Shown in pieces: positions 1-8,949 of a stretch of 45,087 nt of DNA. The translations under genes and the position numbers were made by a program. The notes beneath the pieces are model-generated. The model worked only from the letters and a program-made list of their open reading frames with translations, did not search any database and had not been told where the DNA came from. Positions within the stretch are counted from its first letter, which is position 1. The number at the start of each line of letters is the position of its first letter. The DNA is from a bacterium (GTDB taxonomy: Bacteria > Cyanobacteriota > Vampirovibrionia > Gastranaerophilales > JAILCC01). The stretch lies in contig JAILCC010000011.1 of NCBI GenBank assembly GCA_024680555.1, positions 1 to 45,087 of the forward strand, written 5' to 3'.

Positions 1-400
<400 letters not shown>

Positions 401-490
401 TAACTATTGAGTGTAATTATTGATTACGATTGATTTATAGAGATGTAACCTCTATTATGCAGTTGCCAGTGTGCAACACTAAAAGGTTTA

Positions 491-609
491 TCTCTGGTGA
501 CAAAGCGGCAGGAAAACACACGTTCCCATCTCGAACACGACCGTAAAGACTGCTAGCGGTGACTATACTTAGCGGGTGACCGCTTGGGAAAATAGCTCGT
601 TGCCAGGGT
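491..609 (+). rRNA. rrf: 5S ribosomal RNA
   Basis: About 119 nt. The 5' end (ctctggt, 492-498) pairs with the 3' end (gccaggg, 602-608) to make helix I. The internal ttcccatctcgaacacga segment (about 523-540) is the loop B/C signature of bacterial 5S rRNA. It lies 90 bp behind the 23S gene in the usual 23S-5S order and is followed directly by a terminator. Confidence 0.95.
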
Positions 610-623
610 TTAATTTTAAAAAA

Positions 624-653
624 GACTAGTTCAGAAATGAGCTGGTCTTTTTT
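624..653 (+). terminator. Rho-independent terminator of the rRNA operon
   Basis: A 9-bp stem (gactagttc/gagctggtc with G-U pairs), a 6-nt loop and a run of six T. It starts 15 nt after the 5S 3' end, so it ends the rRNA transcript. Confidence 0.85.
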
Positions 654-923
654 GTGAATATTTTTTGAACCTACTTTCTTTTTCTCTTTTGCTTACTGCG
701 CGAACAAAAGAGAAATTAGAAAGTAGGCAAAGAAAAAGAGAAAATTACGCGCAAGTTTAGTGGTTGTAAAAGATTTTGTAGCACAAATTTATCGGCACAA
801 GACCGAAAGTAAATTTGTACTCCAAAATCTAACAACCTCTACGTTGTTAGGAATTTTATATTATAATTTTGTTTTCGCAGCACGATTAGGGAAAATAACA
901 CACCAATAGGGTTTAATTTTAGA
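654..923. repeat. Non-coding palindromic element between rRNA operon and next gene
   Basis: No convincing gene. There are two adjacent long inverted repeats. The first, 670-691 versus 705-727, has arms of about 22 bp that are nearly perfect (cctactttc.../...gaaagtagg). The second, 762-791 versus 809-837, has ggttgt/acaacc ends and agattttg/caaaatct plus caaattta/taaatttg blocks. Its loop holds tcgg/ccga. A small aacaac/gttgtt hairpin follows at 831-848. The segment lies between two near-identical 22-bp copies of the 5S tail plus terminator start (605-626 and 908-929, one mismatch). This suggests an inserted, MITE-like or structured-RNA element; its identity is unknown. Confidence 0.55.
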
Positions 924-957
924 AAAGACCGATTTTGAAAAAAGTCGGTCTTTTTTA
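923..957. terminator. Bidirectional terminator
   Basis: The stem 927-936/941-950 (gaccga.../...tcggtc, with one bulge) has A-rich 5' and T-rich 3' flanks, so it can act on both strands. It ends the rRNA side on the plus strand and the small exported protein gene on the minus strand, whose stop codon is inside it. Confidence 0.75.
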
Positions 958-1389
958 TTTCCCCTTTTTTTCTGCCCATTCATCATTCTCGGGGTTTACG
1001 AAATTTTTACCGGCAAAATAAAACATGGGACAATCGTTGCCTGCCCACTGTCCGTTTATTACTATACCGTTTTTATCGACCTCAAGTGTTTTTTTGCAGT
1101 ATTCAATTATTGGTGTTCCTCCAGCGGAAAAAACAGTCTCTCTGCCTTTTTTGTCGGTAGATATAACGGTTATTCCTCCTGCGGCATCTGTGTCATAATC
1201 ATAAGATACCCAAATATATAGCAGCCTGCCTGCAATAGTCTTTTCCTCATCGGGATATCCCCATTTTTTGATTACCGAATCCAAGGGGTATCCTATCCAA
1301 GAGACAATGCATTTGTCCATAAAAGGGTTCCAAGCGTATGCACTTGATGATATCAGCAGTAATGATAATGTCAAAATAATCTTTTTCAT
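955..1389 (-). CDS. Small exported protein of unknown function
   Basis: 144 aa with a clear Sec signal peptide: a MKK start, a hydrophobic run to about residue 17 and an A-Y-A cleavage site at 17-19 before W20. The mature part has a W-x-G-Y-P...WGYPDE...LYIWVSYDYD pattern. That recalls the small periplasmic proteins in which a Trp-Gly-x-Pro stretch is followed by a Tyr/Trp beta strand (BamE/SmpA-like fold). The resemblance is weak and I do not assign a family. Four cysteines in the mature part (C27, C118, C134 and one nearby) could form disulphides. An aaaagga ribosome binding site precedes the start. The gene stands alone and ends inside a bidirectional terminator. Confidence 0.8.
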   Translation of the reverse strand: MKKIILTLSLLLISSSAYAWNPFMDKCIVSWIGYPLDSVIKKWGYPDEEKTIAGRLLYIWVSYDYDTDAAGGITVISTDKKGRETVFSAGGTPIIEYCKKTLEVDKNGIVINGQWAGNDCPMFYFAGKNFVNPENDEWAEKKGK

Positions 1390-1582
1390 ATCAATATCCT
1401 TTTTGTTTATTATATCACTATGTCGAAATAATCGGTACTTGTTAAGTTTGATTTAATAGGCTTTTAATTATTAAGAAATATTATAAATTGAAGGACTTAA
1501 ATATTAAAACTTGCAAACATAAATAAATAATATATAATAATCTTGTAAATTAAATATACATATAGTGTAATGGAGAGAGTCA

Positions 1583-1822
1583 ATGTTTGCCGATAATGGT
1601 TCTGTTTTATGTGCGAAAAAAGTGGTAAGAACAGTATTAACACCGAGGGAGAAAGAGGTACTCGAATTGATGTCATTAGGTAAGAGCAATAACCAAATTG
1701 CAAAAGCATTAACAATAAGTCCTCATACCGCAAAGGCGCATGTCGGGCATATTTTGGAAAAGTTTTGTGCGCATGACAGGGTTCTTGCCGTAGTTAAAGC
1801 AATAAACGAGGGGTTGCTATAG
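1583..1822 (+). CDS. Stand-alone LuxR/GerE-type HTH regulator
   Basis: 79 aa that are almost entirely a GerE/LuxR DNA-binding domain: LTPREKEVLELMSLGKSNNQ begins the first helices, then an IAKALTISPHTAKAHVGHIL recognition-helix region. There is no receiver, autoinducer or sensor domain, so whatever controls it acts by expression level or a partner protein. A ggagaga ribosome binding site (1572-1577) is 5 nt before the ATG. It converges on the antiporter gene with a 9-bp gap. The family is clear; the target genes are unknown. Confidence 0.85.
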   Translation: MFADNGSVLCAKKVVRTVLTPREKEVLELMSLGKSNNQIAKALTISPHTAKAHVGHILEKFCAHDRVLAVVKAINEGLL

Positions 1823-1831
1823 CGGAAGAAT

Positions 1832-3142
1832 TTAATTTTTTGTTCTTGCTACCGAAAAAATGAGTCCGAACAGCATTAAAACAGGATAAAACATACCCTT
1901 TAAAATGGTAAATGAGCTGACACCGATTGATGCGGCAAGGCTTGTTGCTATCAAGATTTGCGCACCGTAGGGTATCATTCCTTGGACTATGCAAGAGGTT
2001 GTATCAAGCAGGCTTGCCGTTCTTACCGAATCAACTTTGTGTTTTTCGGAAAGTTCTTTGGCTATAGAACCTGATGTGATTATAGCGACAGTGTTGTTTG
2101 CCGTAAAGAGGTCAATCATTCCGACCAAAAAGCAGATGCCCATTTCGCAAGATTTTTTGCCTTTAATCCACCCTTCGGTTTGTCTGATAATGTAGGTTAT
2201 GCCTCCGTTATATCTGACCAACAGCAGCAGACCGCCTGCTAGCATAGCAACAATAAGGGTTGTAGCCATACTGATTGTGCCATCGCCAACATATCCGAAA
2301 GCATCAAAAATACTGAACATATTAAAAGATAAGCCGATTATGATATTTAAAACCGTTCCCAAAAATAGCAAAAACATAACATTTATGCCCGAAATACCCA
2401 AAATTAAAAGAAGAATGTAGGGGCTTACTTTTATGTAATTGTCGAGGGTAAGAACTGTTTGCATATTTGCGGGTGTTGTGCTTGCAAATATAGGCAGAGC
2501 GTACAATATTATGCACAAAATCGCAGGAATTGTTATAATGCGCAGGTTTGCAAACATTTCATCTCTGATTTTTACGTTTTGCGTTCTGCTTGCGGCAATT
2601 TTTGTATCTGAAATGAGGGACATATTATCGCCAAACATTGCACCACCGACTGTTGCTCCCAGTACGAAAGACGGATTTATGCCGAATGATTGTGAAATTG
2701 TAACGGCTATGGGAACGAGCGCCGCTATTGTGCCACAGGATGTTCCGATAGAAAGAGATATAAGGGCGGAAATAATAAACAATCCTAAAACCATAAATTG
2801 TCCCGGAATAAAGTGTTGCGCAATTGCAACTGCCGCTTCTACTCCTCCGACGGCTTTGGCACTTGCCGTAAAAGCGCCGGCCAGAATAAAAATCAAGCAC
2901 ATAATCATTATGTCTTTGTTTCCCATTCCTACGGCAAAGAGTTCAATTTTGCGGCTGAGTTTTTCTTTGTGGTTCAAAATCAGAGCAACAACGGATGAAA
3001 TAATAAAAGCAACCGTCATAGGAACTCTTGAAAAATCTCTTGTCCACAAAGAGAAACCAAAATAAAAGAGAATGAAAACAATAAACGGAATTATTGCCTT
3101 AAAGCTGGATTCTCTCCACTGTATATGTTCTTCGTCTTTCAC
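1832..3142 (-). CDS. NhaC-family Na+/H+ antiporter
   Basis: 436 aa, a polytopic inner-membrane protein with about 10-12 hydrophobic segments. Typical of the Na_H_antiporter (NhaC) family are the GTSCGTIAALVPIAVTI stretch (about 130-150) and GGAMFGDNMSLISDTKIAAS (about 165-185), which holds the conserved Gly-Asp-Asn and Ser-Asp-Thr ion-site motifs. A GTG start at 3142 is chosen because a gagg Shine-Dalgarno lies 10 nt upstream and the upstream ATG runs straight into a stop. The role would be sodium or pH homeostasis; malate/lactate exchange (MleN/YqkI branch) cannot be excluded. It has its own promoter region, with an inverted repeat at 3171-3191. Confidence 0.88.
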   Translation of the reverse strand: MKDEEHIQWRESSFKAIIPFIVFILFYFGFSLWTRDFSRVPMTVAFIISSVVALILNHKEKLSRKIELFAVGMGNKDIMIMCLIFILAGAFTASAKAVGGVEAAVAIAQHFIPGQFMVLGLFIISALISLSIGTSCGTIAALVPIAVTISQSFGINPSFVLGATVGGAMFGDNMSLISDTKIAASRTQNVKIRDEMFANLRIITIPAILCIILYALPIFASTTPANMQTVLTLDNYIKVSPYILLLILGISGINVMFLLFLGTVLNIIIGLSFNMFSIFDAFGYVGDGTISMATTLIVAMLAGGLLLLVRYNGGITYIIRQTEGWIKGKKSCEMGICFLVGMIDLFTANNTVAIITSGSIAKELSEKHKVDSVRTASLLDTTSCIVQGMIPYGAQILIATSLAASIGVSSFTILKGMFYPVLMLFGLIFSVARTKN

Positions 3143-3170
3143 GTATTACATGCCTCAAGTTATCTGCTTG

Positions 3171-3191
3171 ATTGTTATTTTATCTAACAAT
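3171..3191. promoter_or_regulatory. Inverted repeat upstream of antiporter gene
   Basis: A perfect 7-7-7 inverted repeat (attgtta, 7 bp, taacaat) lies 29 bp before the GTG start of the antiporter. The size and place suit an operator for a dimeric repressor. In AT-rich DNA it could be chance. Confidence 0.35.
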
Positions 3192-3282
3192 AAAAAATTG
3201 TAGCATAAAAATTTCGCCATAACACAGGTTTGCTCTTTCAAATGGGAAAGTTAAGATTTTTAAGAGGATTTTGTTTTATTTT

Positions 3283-3311
3283 TTGAATTTTTGCTGTAGC
3301 AGTAGTATGAT
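3283..3311 (+). promoter_or_regulatory. Sigma-70 promoter of first RTX gene
   Basis: A -35 ttgaat (3283-3288), a 17-bp spacer and a -10 tatgat (3306-3311). It predicts a transcript start near 3318 and an unstructured leader of about 35 nt, so an ATG at 3271 cannot be the start. Confidence 0.7.
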
Positions 3312-3351
3312 AGACATATGCAATTGCGTACATAAGAACAGGAGAACGAAT

Positions 3352-6159
3352 ATGGCATCAAAAACGCTAACGGTTGACACAACAAAAAAGACTTCATCAT
3401 CTTACAGTTTGAAAGGTAAAGACACACTGGTTATCAAGACTCAAGGCGGCGGAGAGTTTTTAGAGGGAATTAAAAGTGTTTCTGCTTCAGGTACTACAAT
3501 TAGCGTAAATATAATGGGAAAAACCGTTAAGTTTACTAATGCTTCAAATGTTGACACATTTAAGATAAAAGCATATTCGGTAAGTGGCGCAGCATATTAT
3601 TATGACAAAACATTGTCCGAATTTTACACGGAATTGAATGGAGCCGGTAAATGGGCTGTATCCGTAAAGAAAAAGACTGTTAATGGTTCTGTCTTTAACG
3701 AAGTATTTAGTTACAGCGGATATACCGAATCAGGTTTGACTATCAATGCAGGTTCCGGTGCTGATGTTATAAGAGGTACAGCATATAATGATACACTTAA
3801 AGGTGATGCTGGTGACGATAAATTATATGGCAATGATGGTAATGATAAAATATATGGTGGCAATGGGAATGATTTTCTGGAAGGTGGCGCAGGCAATGAT
3901 ACTTTAATTGGCGGAAAAGGAGATAACATATATAGAATATACAATTATTATGGCGGAAAAAATCATGGTAATGATACTATAAAATTTACAAAAGGAGAAA
4001 ATGCAAATATTGAAATCAGTTATTGGAACGAAGAAGATGTTGACAATATTGCATATACGCTTGACGGAAAAGGGAATGCCCAAATTTCTTTCGGAGAAGG
4101 TGATTATGCTATAACCACAACTCTTAAAGGCTTTGCGGGCAAAAAGTTAGTTAAGAGCCTTAACCAAAAATATCTTGCAAGCGGAGAATCAAAGGACTTA
4201 TTGTATCGAGAATGGACATATAAGGCAAACAAAAATTATAAGGGCAGTTACTTAAATGAAATAATTGATGCAAGCGGTTATGTAAGTTCAAAAACCAAAG
4301 GGCTTACTCTCAACGGCGGCGCAGGTGATGACACGATTATCGGTTCTGTACGCAACGATAAAATCAATGGTGGTGCAGGTGCCGATTATATTACCGGCGG
4401 CAAAGGCAACGATACCCTCACAGGCGGCAAAAGTTATGACTGCTTTATTTTTCACAAAAATGACGGCGTTGATACTATTACCGATGCTACTGTTGATGAC
4501 TGGATTACGCTTTGCGATGATGAAATTTTGGCAAACGGCGGCAAGGATTTAAGATTTGTCAAAAAAGGTAAAAACTTGGAGGTTTATTACAGTTCAAAAT
4601 TAGACTCCAAAAACAAAATTGTTATCAAAAACCACTTCAAAACGAAAGCTGCAAAGAGAATTGAATCATTTATAATATCAAATACCGCAAATGATACTGA
4701 CGAGGAGACGGTGTTTGTTGATTTGAAATTCCCTCCGCTGCTGATTAACGGTACTAAAAAAGCCGATACGCTCAAAGGCTTTACCGGTGATGATGAAATT
4801 TACGGATACGCAGGCAACGACAAGATTACCGGCGGCAAAGGCAATGACTTTATAAACGCAGGCAAAGGAAAGAACAACATTATCTATAACCTCGGTGATG
4901 GCGATGACATTATTGAATACGGCGGCGGAACAGACACTCTTGTATTTGATAAAGGTACAAAAGTTAGTGCAGTGTACGACGGAGATGATTTGCTCGTAAC
5001 TTATTCAGGCAAAAAGGGTAATACTGATTACTCAAATACCATTACGGTAGATGATTATTTCAACAAAAAGAGCGTAAAATACGTTAAAATCGGCAATACA
5101 ACAAAGGCTATCAGCAAATATATTGCTAAGGACACAGGTGCAGTTACCCACATAAAAAGCACTGATATACATAAGACATTTAATCTTGCAACCGGTAACA
5201 ATACCGTAGTGTTTGATGATGCACCCGAATTTGGCTACGACAATTTGCTTGTTTCTCAAAACACCGCAGGAAACGGCTATACCGATACAATTTATATGAA
5301 CGGCGTTTCGTTTACGGATAATACGCTGCTTATTTACGGTGTGAATGAAGGCGAAGGCTATAACGACAAATTGTGGCTTGATGCTACGGCATTCCCAGAA
5401 TGTCCCGGTGATGGCGAAATTCTTTACAACGATTTCTACAAGCCTACTGCAGCAAATGTAGTAATCAGAGACAAAGACAGAAGTTATACCGCAACAGGTT
5501 ATAATTCAGCGCAAGAATTGGATTTGACTGATGATACCAAAAATAGAGTAATTGCAATAAAAGCCGAAGCAGGTACAAGCACAATTACTTCAAATGAGAA
5601 TTATAACGTAATAAATACGTTTGGCGGTGCTTCGTTAGATTACACTTATGGCGGCGGGCATGATAACGTTACATCTCTTGAATGGGATGTTGACGATACC
5701 TACACTGTTGCGTTGACTGATGATACTTCGCTCAATATCAATGATTTTGGCGGAACAAATACTCTAATCGTTACCGAATTGGACAGAGATGATGCAAGAC
5801 TCATGTTCAACGTAAACAAGAACTCTTGGACAAACGAGTGGCAGTATGATTCCGGTTGTATAGTGTTAACGACCGAAAATAATCTGAAAAAATCGACATT
5901 GGCTGCGACCACAACATCTAACGCTACACTTACTGGCGGTATAAACATTAGGGCCGATTTTGAAGGCGTAACCGTTGGCGGAGAAAATGTTGATATTGGC
6001 AGCTGGGGCGACTATATTATGAACGATGTTGTAGCGTGGTTGGAAAATTCTGCGCACGCTTATGACAGTGTTGCTGATGCACTTGCAGGTTGCGAAGACA
6101 AAACGGCAATTGCCCAATTGGTTGCTTGCTACTCGACATCGTATAATGCAATAGTATAA
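3352..6159 (+). CDS. RTX-type calcium-binding protein, probably type I secreted
   Basis: 935 aa from ATG 3352, chosen for its aggaga ribosome binding site and because the promoter lies downstream of the ATG at 3271. There is no Sec signal peptide. Three clusters of GGxGxDxUx nonapeptides (about residues 130-200, 320-366 and 463-530, for example GNDGNDKIYGGNGNDFLEGG) form calcium-dependent beta rolls. The second cluster ends in the usual F-I-F...DGVDTITD tail. The C-terminal 150 or so residues (784-935), with ...NINDFGGTNTLIV..., ...LMFNVNK... and ...DVVAWLENS...YDSVADAL, match the end of the 1274-aa RTX protein at 9225, so this is probably a shared secretion or anchoring module. RTX proteins normally leave by an ABC/MFP/TolC type I system; no such genes are in the window. 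No enzymatic domain is recognised. Confidence 0.88.
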   Translation: MASKTLTVDTTKKTSSSYSLKGKDTLVIKTQGGGEFLEGIKSVSASGTTISVNIMGKTVKFTNASNVDTFKIKAYSVSGAAYYYDKTLSEFYTELNGAGKWAVSVKKKTVNGSVFNEVFSYSGYTESGLTINAGSGADVIRGTAYNDTLKGDAGDDKLYGNDGNDKIYGGNGNDFLEGGAGNDTLIGGKGDNIYRIYNYYGGKNHGNDTIKFTKGENANIEISYWNEEDVDNIAYTLDGKGNAQISFGEGDYAITTTLKGFAGKKLVKSLNQKYLASGESKDLLYREWTYKANKNYKGSYLNEIIDASGYVSSKTKGLTLNGGAGDDTIIGSVRNDKINGGAGADYITGGKGNDTLTGGKSYDCFIFHKNDGVDTITDATVDDWITLCDDEILANGGKDLRFVKKGKNLEVYYSSKLDSKNKIVIKNHFKTKAAKRIESFIISNTANDTDEETVFVDLKFPPLLINGTKKADTLKGFTGDDEIYGYAGNDKITGGKGNDFINAGKGKNNIIYNLGDGDDIIEYGGGTDTLVFDKGTKVSAVYDGDDLLVTYSGKKGNTDYSNTITVDDYFNKKSVKYVKIGNTTKAISKYIAKDTGAVTHIKSTDIHKTFNLATGNNTVVFDDAPEFGYDNLLVSQNTAGNGYTDTIYMNGVSFTDNTLLIYGVNEGEGYNDKLWLDATAFPECPGDGEILYNDFYKPTAANVVIRDKDRSYTATGYNSAQELDLTDDTKNRVIAIKAEAGTSTITSNENYNVINTFGGASLDYTYGGGHDNVTSLEWDVDDTYTVALTDDTSLNINDFGGTNTLIVTELDRDDARLMFNVNKNSWTNEWQYDSGCIVLTTENNLKKSTLAATTTSNATLTGGINIRADFEGVTVGGENVDIGSWGDYIMNDVVAWLENSAHAYDSVADALAGCEDKTAIAQLVACYSTSYNAIV

Positions 6160-6195
6160 AACTACAGCCTCGGATGTCGACTTGGCGACTGACAC

Positions 6196-6225
6196 CTTTG
6201 TTTTGTCATACTGACAAAACAAAAG
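6196..6225. repeat. Perfect hairpin downstream of first RTX gene
   Basis: A 13-bp stem (ctttgttttgtca / tgacaaaacaaag) with a 3-nt loop. It lacks a T-tail on the plus strand, so it is not a normal terminator. It begins the 670-bp non-coding stretch after the RTX stop codon. Confidence 0.5.
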
Positions 6226-6247
6226 TTCAAGTTCTCTTGACATAAAT

Positions 6248-6281
6248 AAAAATAGAGATAGATTTTTCTATCTCTATTTTT
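6248..6281. terminator. Rho-independent terminator after first RTX gene
   Basis: A perfect 14-bp stem (aaaaatagagatag / ctatctctattttt) with a 6-nt loop, A-rich before and T-rich after, so it works on both strands. On the minus strand it directly follows the tRNA-Leu tail remnant at 6285-6303, the same tail-then-hairpin order as at the intact tRNA genes. Confidence 0.8.
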
Positions 6282-6284
6282 AGA

Positions 6285-6303
6285 GTGTCGGTAGGGGGAC
6301 TTG
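6285..6303 (-). repeat. tRNA-Leu 3'-end remnant (att-like direct repeat)
   Basis: The 19 bp gtgtcggtagggggacttg are identical to the 3' end of tRNA-Leu(CAG) at 8987-9005 and in the same orientation. The rest of a tRNA is missing, because the sequence changes to tcttggatt where aacccc should follow. The copy marks the far side of a 2.7-kb segment holding the DUF262 gene. Confidence 0.8.
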
Positions 6304-6612
6304 TCTTGGATTTCTTCCACGCTCGCAGAGTGTCGTTTTCGGTACTCCGTACCTGTCAACTCTATCTGCTCGCTATCAGGTCGTTGCCGTACAGAAATCC
6401 GCTGTATCGGATTATTCGGGCACGCATTGTTCTTCACTTCGCTTCAAGATTTGCTTACGCAAACTTTTCGCTCCATAGAACAATTGCTCTTACGAGTTTC
6501 GTGCCTTTCGGCACTCACTCTACCGAAAATCCTCTGAACCCCAAAACATGGTTCTCGCCCTACCTGCGCAATAATTTAAAAACCAATAACAAAAGTTATT
6601 GGTTTTTAAATT
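6304..6612. repeat. tRNA-linked hairpin repeat, copy A
   Basis: Non-coding. It starts with tcttggatt right after the tRNA-tail remnant, as in copy C (13229-13437). The middle has a small tttgcttacgcaaa hairpin. It then has the conserved box ctgaaccccaaaacatggtt...ctcgccc (6523-6564) and ends in a perfect 18-bp hairpin (6573-6590/6595-6612, aaaa loop) followed by only gtcg of the next tRNA tail. The open frames that cross it are not supported as genes. Confidence 0.7.
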
Positions 6613-6630
6613 GTCGTGAAGGTTACTAAT

Positions 6631-6735
6631 ATGGAACCTTTTGAGAATATTTATCAACAGATTGTATCTGTTATGAAACAGTCCACTCAAGAATATTATA
6701 ATATGCGTATGGTGTTAGGGTTGAAGTGTGGTTAA
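6631..6735 (+). CDS. Possible 34-aa peptide or gene remnant
   Basis: ATG 6631 has a gaagg ribosome binding site at 6618-6622, 8 nt upstream. It encodes 34 aa starting MEPFENIYQQIVSVMKQSTQ, with an acidic, amphipathic look. It sits between repeat copy A and the DUF262 gene and matches no family I know. It may be the stub of a decayed gene of the island. Confidence 0.3.
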   Translation: MEPFENIYQQIVSVMKQSTQEYYNMRMVLGLKCG

Positions 6736-6829
6736 TAGCCTATTTTTTGAAAATTAATAATAAAGAATAAAAATATATTTAAATGTAGGAAAATACATGA
6801 TACAATTTTGTAAAAAAGGAGAATAGTAT

Positions 6830-8722
6830 ATGGCAAAGGAAATTGAACCAAAATTAGTAACAATAGGAGATTATTTGAAATTAGAAGAAGATATTAATTT
6901 TATAATCCCAGAATATCAAAGAAAGTACGCTTGGGAAATAACTAACTGTGATAAATTATGGTCTGATATAAAAGATTTTATGGACTCAGAACGAAAAGAT
7001 CCATATTTTTTTGGCACTGTTATTATAAGTTGTTCCAATGAGGATAAAGAATTTAACCTGATTGACGGTCAGCAAAGAACAACAACTATGTTAATTTTGT
7101 TAAAAGCATTATTAATGAAAGTTAACGAAAAATTAATTAATATGGTAGATGATAAGGACTCAGAACCATTGAAAAATGGACTAAAAGAGAGACGAAGAAA
7201 TTTGTTGAGTATTTTGTATAATGTTGACCCCGAAGAAGTAAGCGACGAACCAAATGAAGAAAAAGATAGAAAAATATGTGAAGGTTTTAATAAGATTATA
7301 AATAAATCAAATCAAGAAATATATAATGAAGATTTAATAGCTATTCTTAAGAATTTAAAGTATGACGAAATTGAATGTAGCGTTACACATATTCCTTATA
7401 AACAAAAAGACAATAAATATACTAATTTCTTTAGAAACTTTAAACATTTTTATTTTAAAGAAGAATTAAACAAAATTGATTTTTTAAATAAGTTTACAAA
7501 AACATTGTTGGATAAATGTCAAATAATAAGAATTAAAAGTTGGAAAGTTGACCAAGCTATTGAAATGTTTAACTCATTGAATTCTGATGGAATGCCGTTA
7601 AATGATTCTGATATTATTTATTCAAAAATGTTTGCAAAAGCAGATGAAGATAATAGAAAAATTTTAGGAGAAAAGTGGAAATATTTAGTTGAACTAACTA
7701 ATGATTTAGAATCAAAAAAAATTATCAATTTGACCGGTTTATTAAACCAAAAGATGTATTTGTATCGTGCACTTAATAAAGATATTATAAATGCAGTTGG
7801 GAATATAGATGTAACTACCCCTGGATTAAGAAAATATTATACTGATATTAATTCAGATTTGATAAAAAAACCAATTGATTTTTGTAATGAATTATTGATA
7901 TTAGCTGAGATATGGAATATTGTTAAAGATAGAACTATTATGAAAGTGTTATTTGCATTTAATGATAATTCCAAAATATTTTTAGCTAGTTATTTTAATA
8001 GATACAATTCATATTTTACTGAATCAGATGATAAAGTGAAATTTATTATTACAGATGACAATAGAAAAAAAATGATTGATGATATTGAAAATATTGCAAA
8101 TTCTATGTTAAAGTTGTTTTCAATTTTATCATTAGTAGACACAGGATACTCCAGTTCAAATTTTAAAACTTTCTTGTATAGAGAAGAATTAAAATTGGTA
8201 AACGAAAAAATAACTAATGATGAGATTAATGATGATTTTGTTGAACATATTAGAGAAAATTGGACTGAGAAAAATATTAAAGAACTATTAAAAGACTATC
8301 CCAAAAATGACATTGTATATTTAAATGAATATTTATTTGCCAAAGAAAATAAATGCGAATTTGAAATATTGGGTGATATTGATATTGAGCATATTATGCC
8401 TCAAAGTGGAAAAAACATTGAACTTATTAAAGTTGATGCTCAAATTAATGACGAAGAAATGTTTAACGATTATATAAATAAAATTGGTAATAAAATATTA
8501 TTGGAATATAACATAAATAGGACAATTGGGAATGAGTGGTTTAGAACTAAGGTTTTAATGAAAGTTACTGATAAGATTGGATATGTAGATAGTAAATATC
8601 CTATTGCCAAATCATTGGTGGAAAAATATAAAAATAGTGATAAGCCATTTTGGACAAAAGATGATATAGATCATGCGACAGATGTTGCCTGTAATAGAAT
8701 TACAAACTTTATTTTTGAATAA
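6830..8722 (+). CDS. DUF262/DUF1524 protein (GmrSD-like, probable defence nuclease)
   Basis: 630 aa. The N-terminal DUF262 domain shows IPEYQRKYAW (about 28-37) and DGQQRTTT (about 80-87), the two signatures of its ParB/Srx-like nucleotide-binding fold. The C-terminal DUF1524 shows DIDIEHIMPQ (about 515-525) and an IGNKILLEYNINRTIGN block (about 552-568), the His-Me finger (HNH-like) nuclease. The combination is that of single-chain GmrSD-type IV restriction enzymes, which cut modified phage DNA and use NTP. An aaggaga ribosome binding site (6816-6822) fixes the start. The gene is clearly more AT-rich than its neighbours and lies inside a tRNA-Leu-bounded segment, which suggests horizontal transfer. 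No partner methylase is nearby. The target modification is unknown. Confidence 0.87.
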   Translation: MAKEIEPKLVTIGDYLKLEEDINFIIPEYQRKYAWEITNCDKLWSDIKDFMDSERKDPYFFGTVIISCSNEDKEFNLIDGQQRTTTMLILLKALLMKVNEKLINMVDDKDSEPLKNGLKERRRNLLSILYNVDPEEVSDEPNEEKDRKICEGFNKIINKSNQEIYNEDLIAILKNLKYDEIECSVTHIPYKQKDNKYTNFFRNFKHFYFKEELNKIDFLNKFTKTLLDKCQIIRIKSWKVDQAIEMFNSLNSDGMPLNDSDIIYSKMFAKADEDNRKILGEKWKYLVELTNDLESKKIINLTGLLNQKMYLYRALNKDIINAVGNIDVTTPGLRKYYTDINSDLIKKPIDFCNELLILAEIWNIVKDRTIMKVLFAFNDNSKIFLASYFNRYNSYFTESDDKVKFIITDDNRKKMIDDIENIANSMLKLFSILSLVDTGYSSSNFKTFLYREELKLVNEKITNDEINDDFVEHIRENWTEKNIKELLKDYPKNDIVYLNEYLFAKENKCEFEILGDIDIEHIMPQSGKNIELIKVDAQINDEEMFNDYINKIGNKILLEYNINRTIGNEWFRTKVLMKVTDKIGYVDSKYPIAKSLVEKYKNSDKPFWTKDDIDHATDVACNRITNFIFE

Positions 8723-8736
8723 TAGAAAGTATGTAG

Positions 8737-8753
8737 GTCAGGCAATGCCTGAC
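8737..8753 (+). terminator. Hairpin after DUF262 gene
   Basis: The perfect stem gtcaggc/gcctgac has a 3-nt loop and lies 15 bp after the stop codon. It lacks a T-run (acaaaata follows), so it is a weak intrinsic terminator or a 3' stabilising hairpin. Confidence 0.5.
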
Positions 8754-8948
8754 AAAATATAAATATGGCGGAACTTGTATCGGAATTTCCTTCATTTAAA
8801 TCTTTCATTCCGTTATAAAATTGCTCACGCAATTTTGTCACTTCATCGGATTTCTTTTTACTTCGAGTTCGTTCGGCTTCGCCTCAACTCCACTCTACGG
8901 AAATTTTTCAACCAGCAAAAGGCAAATTAAAGCCCTCATCATCAAAAT
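8754..8948. other. Non-coding stretch with degenerate copy of the tRNA-linked repeat
   Basis: No gene is seen. An aaaattgctcacgcaatttt hairpin (about 8817-8836), followed by a ttc-act-tc tract and cactctacggaaattttt, resembles the middle and end of copy A (6304-6612). The conserved aaccccaaaac box is missing. It probably represents an eroded family member next to tRNA-Leu(CAG). Confidence 0.4.
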
Positions 8949-8949
8949 G

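Noticed and set aside
2439..3065. 208-aa plus-strand frame
   Set aside because: It is antisense to the NhaC-family gene, which has full family motifs; the plus frame shows no domain or ribosome binding site.
3271..3351. Longer start for the first RTX protein (27 extra residues)
   Set aside because: The sigma-70 promoter at 3283-3311 lies downstream of that ATG, and the ATG at 3352 has the ribosome binding site.
6285..6629. Open frames of 114 and 78 aa in the region after the first RTX gene
   Set aside because: They run through the tRNA tail remnant, the repeat box and a perfect hairpin; composition is not protein-like and no ribosome binding site is seen.
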